Assembly (NCBI GenBank): GCA_910578405.1
Contig: CAJTQO010000059.1
Coordinates: forward strand, 1-16,414
Source: an uncultured Lachnospiraceae bacterium
Lineage (GTDB): Bacteria > Bacillota > Clostridia > Lachnospirales > Lachnospiraceae
Direction: 5' to 3'
Length of the DNA: 16,414 nucleotides
The notes beneath the pieces are model-generated. The model did not search any database. It was not told where the DNA came from and saw only the letters and a list, made by a program, of their open reading frames with translations. Both the position numbers and the translations under genes were made by a program. Positions 8,451 through 13,749 of this stretch are shown here, piece after piece. Numbering within the stretch: the stretch's first letter is position 1; each line of letters begins with the position of its first letter.

Positions 8451-8516
8451 TGATATGATACCTCTAAAGTAACAGATTTTTATATTTAATCTGTCTACTT
8501 TAGAGGTATCATATCA
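8451..8516. repeat. Long hairpin / paired inverted repeat (about 28-bp arms)
   Basis: The left arm 8451-8478 and right arm 8488-8516 are complementary over 21 bp (TGATATGATACCTCTAAAGTA) without mismatch. After a single bulged base come 7 more bp around a 9-nt AT-only loop. No poly-T follows the right arm (it continues GCCTATTAC), so it is not a textbook terminator, although it lies 60 bp after the rhamnosidase stop. The arms resemble the terminal inverted repeats of an insertion sequence brought together, or a miniature element. It could still act as a transcription end or an mRNA-stabilising hairpin. Confidence 0.7.
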
Positions 8517-8727
8517 GCCTATTACAAAATAGGTAAACAATAACTAACCGACAGCACAACGGCAAAATTGCGTAATATGACTTATAATTTGTACATGCAG
8601 TATTAATAGTAATAACGCCAAATCGGACAACAAAAGACGAAATTAACAAAGAGGATAAAACAATAAATTTACAACAGGGCAACACGAGACGCACAAATAC
8701 AAACATTTGTTTGACAAGAAAAAATGC

Positions 8728-8756
8728 TTGACACAAAGATATCCATATAGTATGAT
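8728..8756 (+). promoter_or_regulatory. Near-consensus sigma-A promoter for ylxM-ffh
   Basis: TTGACA (8728-8733), an exact 17-nt spacer and TATGAT (8751-8756) match the sigma-A consensus at 11 of 12 positions. A second TTGACA at 8711-8716 lies 17 bp upstream without a matching -10. The leader to the ylxM start is about 48 nt and includes a short CCCTTAAGGG palindrome at 8791-8800, next to the ribosome site. Confidence 0.8.
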
Positions 8757-8810
8757 AAACGAAGCGCCATCACAGAAGGGGTGTAAAAAACCCTTAAGGG
8801 AGGCATGGAT

Positions 8811-9152
8811 ATGGAAAAGATGATAGAACATGGCCTGCTGTATGATTTCTATGGCGAACTGCTAACGGAACACCAGCGGAAAATTTATGAAGATATGGTA
8901 TACCATGACTTGTCCATAAGTGAAATTGCACAAGAGCAGGGCATCAGCAGACAGGGAGTCCATGACTTGATAAAAAGATGCAATAACATCTTGGAGGGAT
9001 ATGAAGAGAAGCTTCGCCTGGTAGCGCGTTTCCAGGAAGTGAAAGCTAAGGTATGCTATATCAGCAGTCTGGCGGAAGAGGAAGCCGTGGAGGCGGACAG
9101 GCTGCGGCAGGAGATAAAAAAAGTTTCGGGCGATATTTTGGATTCGCTCTAA
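8811..9152 (+). CDS. ylxM: YlxM/p13-like SRP-associated HTH protein
   Basis: A 113-residue helix-turn-helix protein of the YlxM family (UPF0122), typically encoded next to ffh and reported in Gram-positive bacteria to influence signal recognition particle function. The segment LLTEHQRKIYEDMVYHDLS, followed by EIAQEQGISRQGVHDLIKRC, is a sigma-region-4-like HTH. The C-terminal third is a charged, coiled-coil-like helix. Two in-frame ATGs occur at 8805 and 8811. The ribosome site AAGGGAGG ends at 8803, so only 8811 has proper spacing (7 nt) and is preferred. It ends 33 nt before ffh and follows a near-consensus promoter, so the two genes form the front of an SRP operon. Confidence 0.9.
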   Translation: MEKMIEHGLLYDFYGELLTEHQRKIYEDMVYHDLSISEIAQEQGISRQGVHDLIKRCNNILEGYEEKLRLVARFQEVKAKVCYISSLAEEEAVEADRLRQEIKKVSGDILDSL

Positions 9153-9185
9153 AGATATAGAGTGTGATGTGTATGAGGTTTAAGT

Positions 9186-10559
9186 ATGGCATTTGAAAGT
9201 CTGACAGATAAACTGCAGAATGTATTTAAGAGCTTAAGAGGCAAGGGGCGTCTGACGCAAGAGGATGTTAAAACAGCGCTTAAGGAAGTAAAGATGGCGT
9301 TGTTGGAAGCCGATGTCAATTTTAAAGTGGTAAAGCAGTTTGTGAAATCCGTGGAAGAACGGGCCATCGGCGCAGATGTAATGAACGGCTTGAACCCTGG
9401 ACAGATGGTTATTAAGATTGTAAATGAAGAGATGGTTGCCCTGATGGGCTCAGAGACGACGGAGCTGCAGATGCAGCCCGGTAAGTCTGTCACTGTAATA
9501 ATGATGTGCGGTCTGCAGGGCGCCGGAAAAACGACGACAACGGCAAAGATTGCGGGGAAATTGAAGTTAAAGGGGAAGAAACCGCTTTTGGTGGCGTGTG
9601 ACGTATACCGGCCTGCCGCTATTAAGCAATTGCAGGTAAATGGGGAAAAACAGGAAGTGGATGTTTTTTCCATGGGTGAGAACCACAAGCCGGTGGATAT
9701 AGCCAGAGCGGCGTTGGAACATGCGGGGAAAAACGGACACAATGTAGTCATCCTGGATACGGCAGGCCGTCTCCATATTGACGAAGCCATGATGGAGGAG
9801 CTGCAGGAAATTAAGGAAAATGTGACAGTCCATCAGTCTTTGTTAGTAGTGGATGCCATGACTGGACAGGATGCAGTCAATGTGGCAAAGGAATTTGATG
9901 AAAAAGTAGGGATAGACGGAGTGGTATTGTCCAAGATGGATGGCGATACCAGGGGCGGCGCTGCGCTTTCCGTAAAGGCGGTGACCGGAAAGCCGATTCT
10001 GTATGTAGGCATGGGCGAGAAACTTTCCGATTTGGAGCAGTTTTATCCTGACCGGATGGCCAGCAGAATCCTTGGCATGGGAGATGTGCTGACGCTGATT
10101 GATAAAGTGCAGGCCAATCTGGATATAGATGAAGAGAAAGAAAAAGAAATGGCCGCCCGTATGAAAAAGGGTAAGTTTGATTTCAATGATTATCTGGAAA
10201 GCATGAAGCAAATGCGTAAAATGGGCGGCATTTCCAGTATCTTAGGCATGATTCCCGGATTGGGCGGTAAGCAAATGGGCGATATAGAGTCCATGGTGGA
10301 TGAAAAGCAGATGGCAAGGATGGAAGCGATTGTTTTGAGTATGACTCCGGCGGAAAGGGAGAATCCAAAGCTGTTGAATTTGAGCCGTAAGAGCCGTATT
10401 GCCAGAGGCGCTGGAGTGGATATTTCTGTTGTTAATCGTTTTGTAAAGCAGTTTGAGCAGTCCCAGAAGATGATGAAGCAGATTCCGGGTATGATGGGCG
10501 GTAAAAAGGGGCGTGGAATGTTCGGCGGAGGGTTAGGCGGCATGAAATTCCCGTTTTAG
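9186..10559 (+). CDS. ffh: Signal recognition particle protein Ffh (SRP54)
   Basis: The GTPase subunit of SRP, which binds 4.5S/6S RNA and signal sequences of nascent membrane and secreted proteins and docks with FtsY at the membrane. The 457-residue length is normal. The N domain covers about 1-85. The G domain has G1 GLQGAGKTTTTAK, then DVYRPAAIKQL, G3 DTAGRLHIDEAMM and G4-region SKMDGDTRGGAAL. The M domain is Met-rich, with GGISSILGMIPGLGG, the RNA-binding SRKSRIARGAG helix and a Gly/Met tail. The start ATG has only a weak upstream GAGG. A terminator-like hairpin follows 29 nt after the stop, so most transcripts may end before rpsP. Confidence 0.98.
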   Translation: MAFESLTDKLQNVFKSLRGKGRLTQEDVKTALKEVKMALLEADVNFKVVKQFVKSVEERAIGADVMNGLNPGQMVIKIVNEEMVALMGSETTELQMQPGKSVTVIMMCGLQGAGKTTTTAKIAGKLKLKGKKPLLVACDVYRPAAIKQLQVNGEKQEVDVFSMGENHKPVDIARAALEHAGKNGHNVVILDTAGRLHIDEAMMEELQEIKENVTVHQSLLVVDAMTGQDAVNVAKEFDEKVGIDGVVLSKMDGDTRGGAALSVKAVTGKPILYVGMGEKLSDLEQFYPDRMASRILGMGDVLTLIDKVQANLDIDEEKEKEMAARMKKGKFDFNDYLESMKQMRKMGGISSILGMIPGLGGKQMGDIESMVDEKQMARMEAIVLSMTPAERENPKLLNLSRKSRIARGAGVDISVVNRFVKQFEQSQKMMKQIPGMMGGKKGRGMFGGGLGGMKFPF

Positions 10560-10587
10560 CCCATAGATGTGTATTTGTGGGAGATAT

Positions 10588-10624
10588 AAAACTGGCCGTA
10601 TTTGTTACAATACGGGAAGGTTTT
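10588..10624 (+). terminator. Intrinsic terminator-like hairpin between ffh and rpsP
   Basis: CCGTATT (10596-10602) pairs with AATACGG (10609-10615), extended outward by AAAAC (10588-10592) with GTTTT (10620-10624) across an internal loop. TTTTATTTCTTATATA follows. It probably ends or attenuates ffh transcription. The remaining 130 nt to rpsP hold a small GGCTT-AGAA-AAGCC tetraloop hairpin at 10692-10705 but no clear promoter. Confidence 0.6.
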
Positions 10625-10757
10625 ATTTCTTATATATATTTTAAAATATTTATCATAACGATTCATTTTGAAACTGGGATTCAAGAGGGCAGGCTTAGAA
10701 AAGCCAATACGAAATTTCAGGGCCAGAGTGGATAAGCATAATGCGGAGGTGAAGAAA

Positions 10758-11003
10758 ATGGCAGTAAAAATCAGGTTAAGAAGGATGGGTCAGAAGAAAG
10801 CTCCTTTCTATAGAATTATAGTGGCAGATTCCAGATCCCCAAGAGACGGTAAGTTTATTGAGGAGATTGGGACATATGACCCCAGTACGGAGCCAAGTAC
10901 ATTTAAAGTAAATGAGGAACTGGCTAAAAAATGGTTGAAAAATGGCGCACAGCCGACCGATATGGTAAGTAAGATTTTTAAACTTGCAGGGATTTCCAAA
11001 TAA
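10758..11003 (+). CDS. rpsP: 30S ribosomal protein bS16
   Basis: The small-subunit protein bS16, which binds 16S rRNA in the body of the 30S particle. The 81-residue product begins MAVKIRLRRMGQKKAPFYR, the highly conserved N-terminus, and contains IIVADSRSPRDGKFIEEIG and YDPS. The ATG at 10758 is preceded by GGAGGTG at 10745-10751, which fixes the start; a longer frame from 10668 would add 30 residues absent from the family and is rejected. It sits upstream of the KH-domain gene, as in other Firmicutes. Confidence 0.98.
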   Translation: MAVKIRLRRMGQKKAPFYRIIVADSRSPRDGKFIEEIGTYDPSTEPSTFKVNEELAKKWLKNGAQPTDMVSKIFKLAGISK

Positions 11004-11028
11004 AGCCTGACGTTTTTGGAGGTGGATT

Positions 11029-11256
11029 ATGAAGGAATTAGTTGAGGTAATCGCAAAAGCGTTAGTTGACAAACCGGATGAAGTGGTAGTGACACAAAAG
11101 GAAGAGGGCAGGAATGTCATAGTGGAACTTCATGTGGCGCAGGAAGATATGGGCAAGGTGATTGGCAAGCAGGGCAGAATTGCCAAGGCAATCCGTTCTG
11201 TGGTAAAAGCGGCTTCGTCCAGAGACAATAAAAGGGTAGATGTGGAAATTGTCTGA
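11029..11256 (+). CDS. khpA: KH-domain RNA-binding protein KhpA (YlqC)
   Basis: A 75-residue single-KH-domain protein of the YlqC/KhpA family (UPF0109). The KH core is visible as EDMGKVIGKQGRIAKAIRSV, where GKQG is the GxxG nucleic-acid loop. In streptococci and related bacteria the family binds RNA, often paired with KhpB/EloR, and affects division and elongation. The ribosome site TTTTGGAGGTGG is strong, 26 nt after rpsP, so it is cotranscribed with it. A terminator hairpin follows 40 nt downstream. No KhpB partner is in this window. Confidence 0.95.
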   Translation: MKELVEVIAKALVDKPDEVVVTQKEEGRNVIVELHVAQEDMGKVIGKQGRIAKAIRSVVKAASSRDNKRVDVEIV

Positions 11257-11296
11257 CCGGAGTTATGTGAGGCTGGAAAATCAGGTAAAGGAAGTG

Positions 11297-11322
11297 AGGA
11301 TGGGTGAAAGCCCATCCTTTTT
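11297..11322 (+). terminator. Intrinsic terminator between khpA and rimM
   Basis: A perfect 8-bp stem AGGATGGG (11297-11304) / CCCATCCT (11311-11318) with a TGAAAG loop is followed by a T-run. A second, weaker hairpin CAATGG (11340-11345) / CCATTG (11363-11368) lies between it and rimM. Together they could end the rpsP-khpA transcript or attenuate read-through into rimM-trmD. Confidence 0.75.
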
Positions 11323-11399
11323 CCGATGCAGCGTTCGGACAATGGTGAAAACCGCCTTTTGCCCATTGCCTATCATAAAGAAAGAAAAGGTGTAAAGAG

Positions 11400-11906
11400 A
11401 TGGAACAGAAACTGAGAGTAGGCGTTATAGCCTCCACCCATGGAATACACGGGGAGGTAAAGGTATTCCCGACGACAGACGATGCCAGACGTTTTGGGAA
11501 AGTGAAAGAAGTGTTTATGGATACGGGGAAAGAAGAACTCATATTGGAGATAGAGAACGTCAAATATTTTAAGCAGTTTGCCATTTTAAAGTTTAAGGGA
11601 ATTGACAATATCAATGATGTCGAGAAATATAAAGGAAAAGAACTCTATGTGCCAAGGGAGAAAGCGCAGAAGTTGGGACATAATGAATATTTTATTGGAG
11701 ATCTGCTTGGTTTGAAGGTGACGGAAGACAGCGGGAGGGCGCTTGGCACAGTGAAGGATGTGCTGCAGACAGGAGCCAATGATGTTTATATTATTGAGAT
11801 GGAGGATAAAAGGGAGCTGTTAATCCCCGCAATTAAACAGTGCATTTTAAAGGTGGATGTGGAAGCCGGGGAAATGGAAGTACATTTATTGGAAGGACTT
11901 TTATAA
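11400..11906 (+). CDS. rimM: 16S rRNA processing protein RimM
   Basis: A 30S assembly factor that helps mature the 16S 3' major domain. The 168-residue protein has the RimM N-terminal barrel (GVIASTHGIHGEVKVFP, then FKGIDNINDVEKYKGKELYV) and a PRC-barrel C-terminal domain (NEYFIGDLLGLKV, GANDVYIIE, LLIPAIKQCI). The ribosome site is AAAAGGTGTAAAGAG before the ATG. It ends with TAA one nucleotide before the trmD ATG, implying translational coupling. The 144-nt gap upstream contains a terminator, so rimM-trmD may have separate or attenuated expression relative to rpsP-khpA. Confidence 0.97.
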   Translation: MEQKLRVGVIASTHGIHGEVKVFPTTDDARRFGKVKEVFMDTGKEELILEIENVKYFKQFAILKFKGIDNINDVEKYKGKELYVPREKAQKLGHNEYFIGDLLGLKVTEDSGRALGTVKDVLQTGANDVYIIEMEDKRELLIPAIKQCILKVDVEAGEMEVHLLEGLL

Positions 11907-11907
11907 A

Positions 11908-13395
11908 ATGAATTTTTATGTAATGACACTTTTTCCCGAGATGGTGGAACAAGGGATGCAGACAAGCATTATGGGACGGGCCATGAAAAAGGGGCTGCTG
12001 TCTTTGCAGGCAGTGAATATACGGGATTATACCGAGGACAAACATCATAAGGTGGATGATTATCCTTATGGAGGCGGTGCAGGAATGCTGATGCAGGCAC
12101 AGCCTGTTTTTCGCTGTTATGAGGAAATCATAAGAAGGGTGAAAGAAGGCGTGTCGGATGGAAGAGATGGGGCGGAAGCGGAGCCTGCCAGGCCCCGGGT
12201 AGTTTATCTGACACCACAGGGGGAGCGGTTTTGCCAGCCCATGGCCAGGGAATTGGCCAAAGAGGAACATCTGGTTTTCCTTTGTGGGCATTATGAAGGG
12301 ATAGATGAAAGGGTATTGGAAGAAATTGTGACGGACTATATTTCCATTGGGGATTATGTGCTGACCGGAGGGGAACTGGCGGCAATGGTGGTTATGGATG
12401 CGGTGGCCCGGTTGGCGCCGGGAGTGCTTCATAATGAAGAGTCCGCCGACTTTGAAACATTCCATAATGATTTATTGGAATACCCACAGTATTCCCGCCC
12501 GGAAGTATGGCATGGGAAACCTGTGCCTCCGGTGCTTTTGTCCGGCGACCACCGGAGGGTGCAGGCATGGCGGGTGGAGCAGTCAAAGAGCAGGACACAG
12601 GCGAGGCGTCCGGATTTGTACCATAGATATTGCCAAAAACAGTTTTTCATCCAGTTTATGATAAAAAAGGGGAAAATCCAGCATATGGATATGATTGAAA
12701 GCCTTCGGAGAGGGAGAGGGGAAATCGTACAGGCTACGGAAGATGGCGTGGTGGTACGGGATGGGGAAGCAAAGGTTTATATGCTGGCGGCCTTCCAGGA
12801 AAGTAAAGCAGGGGAAATCATCCAGTGGCTGGGGGAAGTGGAAGACGGATGGCAGTATGTCTTGCACCAGGAGTGTTTGCTGGGGCCTTTGGAGCAGCGT
12901 CTTCTGTCCTCGGGAAAACTGCCGTATCCGGGCTTTTTAGCCAGAAAATGTATTATGCCGGTCTATTTGACGGTTTATACCCAGGGAAATGCAAGACATA
13001 TCCGGAAGGATTTGGAATTTCAAAGCCTTGGCATGGAATTTTTGGAAGAGGTATTGGGACATTACCATTTGGCAGGAGGGACGTATATAGAAGAAAGGCT
13101 AAGGAGCGGGAATCTGTATGGCGCCTTTGCGGATGGCTGCCTGGCAGGTTTTGCGGGAATACATCAGGAAGGCAGCCTTGGTATGTTGGAGGTATATAAG
13201 AATTACCGCAGGCAGGGGATTGGCCAGGCTTTGGAGGCTTATCTTATAAATCTGCATCTGTCAATGGGATATACTCCTTACGGGATGGTGGGCGTAGAAA
13301 ATCATGCATCCCTGGAGATGCAGAAAAAAATGGGACTTTGCATTTCCAGGGGGCAGGCGTATTGGGTGACATTGGGAGAAAGCCACAATGCTTGA
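11908..13395 (+). CDS. trmD: TrmD tRNA (m1G37) methyltransferase fused to a GNAT acetyltransferase
   Basis: A 495-residue reading frame with two complete enzymes in series. Residues 1-242 are TrmD, which methylates G37 of tRNAs with S-adenosylmethionine: GGGAGM at 55-60, LTPQG at 101-105, CGHYEGIDERV at 127-137, the trefoil-knot segment SIGDYVLTGGELAAMVVMDA at 146-165, YPQYSRP at 192-198, and LLSGDHRRVQAWR at 210-222. Residues 243-262 are a short linker. Residues 262-495 form a GNAT: LEVYKNYRRQGIGQAL at 427-442 is the acetyl-CoA loop (RxxGxG/A type), and NHASLEMQKKMGL at 465-477 is motif B. The start ATG at 11908, one nt after rimM, has GGAAGGA at 11891-11897. There is no stop between the domains, but the linker DNA carries ATGATAA in a neighbouring frame (12658-12664). 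A separate internal start (12658, 12685 or 12691) has no good ribosome site. The acetyltransferase substrate is unknown. A sequencing indel is the main alternative. Confidence 0.88.
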   Translation: MNFYVMTLFPEMVEQGMQTSIMGRAMKKGLLSLQAVNIRDYTEDKHHKVDDYPYGGGAGMLMQAQPVFRCYEEIIRRVKEGVSDGRDGAEAEPARPRVVYLTPQGERFCQPMARELAKEEHLVFLCGHYEGIDERVLEEIVTDYISIGDYVLTGGELAAMVVMDAVARLAPGVLHNEESADFETFHNDLLEYPQYSRPEVWHGKPVPPVLLSGDHRRVQAWRVEQSKSRTQARRPDLYHRYCQKQFFIQFMIKKGKIQHMDMIESLRRGRGEIVQATEDGVVVRDGEAKVYMLAAFQESKAGEIIQWLGEVEDGWQYVLHQECLLGPLEQRLLSSGKLPYPGFLARKCIMPVYLTVYTQGNARHIRKDLEFQSLGMEFLEEVLGHYHLAGGTYIEERLRSGNLYGAFADGCLAGFAGIHQEGSLGMLEVYKNYRRQGIGQALEAYLINLHLSMGYTPYGMVGVENHASLEMQKKMGLCISRGQAYWVTLGESHNA

Positions 13396-13427
13396 AAAAT
13401 GATTTTATGTAATATTTACAGCCGATA

Positions 13428-13456
13428 TTGACAGAAAGCCGTCGATGGATTATAAT
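13428..13456 (+). promoter_or_regulatory. Consensus sigma-A promoter of feoAB
   Basis: TTGACA (13428-13433), a 17-nt spacer, and TATAAT (13451-13456) form a perfect 12 of 12 match to the vegetative promoter. It lies 60 bp upstream of feoA. A Fur-like box directly follows the -10 over the expected start site, consistent with a strong promoter held down by iron. Confidence 0.88.
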
Positions 13457-13471
13457 TCCTATAGATATTAA

Positions 13472-13486
13472 TGAGAATCAATATCA
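13472..13486. promoter_or_regulatory. Fur-like 7-1-7 operator
   Basis: TGAGAAT-C-AATATCA matches the Fur 7-1-7 consensus TGATAAT-N-ATTATCA at 12 of 14 positions. It lies about 10-25 nt past the predicted transcription start, where bound repressor would block polymerase. Fur as the ligand is inferred from motif and context. Confidence 0.65.
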
Positions 13487-13515
13487 AATAGAAAATATAA
13501 TACGAGGTGAACAAC

Positions 13516-13749
13516 ATGACTCTGTATGACGGCAGAAAAGGCAGTTCTTATGAAGTATGCGGTATGAAAGTGGAGGAATCCATTACCAGGCGGTTGCAGG
13601 CTTTGGGGCTGAATGACGGTACAAAGATAAAGATTTTAAATCGCAAGAAAAAAGGGGCGCTGATTATCCAGGTCAGGGGAACCAGGCTGGCGCTTGGCCA
13701 GTATATTTCTTCCGGTATAGAAGTAAAGGAGGAGGCGGCGGATGATTGA
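13516..13749 (+). CDS. feoA: Ferrous iron transport protein FeoA
   Basis: A 77-residue SH3-like cytoplasmic partner of FeoB in ferrous iron uptake. It shows the family pattern: a short N-terminal strand, VEESITRRLQALGLNDGTKIKILN, a basic KKKG turn, and a terminal IQVRGTRLALGQYISSGIEV. The ATG at 13516 is preferred because GAGGTG ends 6 nt before it; the in-frame GTG at 13507 lies inside that ribosome site. Its TGA overlaps the feoB start by 8 nt, so the two are translationally coupled. It is driven by the promoter and Fur-like box immediately upstream. Confidence 0.93.
   Translation: MTLYDGRKGSSYEVCGMKVEESITRRLQALGLNDGTKIKILNRKKKGALIIQVRGTRLALGQYISSGIEVKEEAADD

Larger units (their letters stand above)
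8392..8804. other. Non-coding, A/C-rich intergenic region
   Basis: About 410 bp between the rhamnosidase and ylxM. It contains the 66-bp hairpin repeat at 8451-8516 and the promoter at 8728-8756. The part in between, about 8517-8710, has an unusual strand bias, rich in A and C and poor in T and G, unlike the G/A-rich coding strands on both sides. I see no convincing gene in it on either strand. Confidence 0.5.

Noticed and set aside
8509..8736. Possible hydrophobic 75-residue minus-strand protein
   Set aside because: Its start would be a TTG inside the ylxM promoter with no ribosome site, and its hydrophobicity follows from the A-rich composition of the opposite strand.
8805..8810. Earlier ATG for ylxM at 8805
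   Set aside because: It lies 1 nt after the AAGGGAGG ribosome site, too close for initiation; the ATG at 8811 has normal spacing.
10668..10757. Upstream in-frame extension of rpsP by 30 residues
   Set aside because: The conserved bS16 N-terminus begins at 10758 and has a strong GGAGGTG site; the extension has no family support and no ribosome site.
11833..12465. A 210-codon frame on the minus strand
   Set aside because: It lies wholly antisense to rimM and trmD, which have full motif support, and its predicted protein is low-complexity His/Pro-rich shadow sequence.
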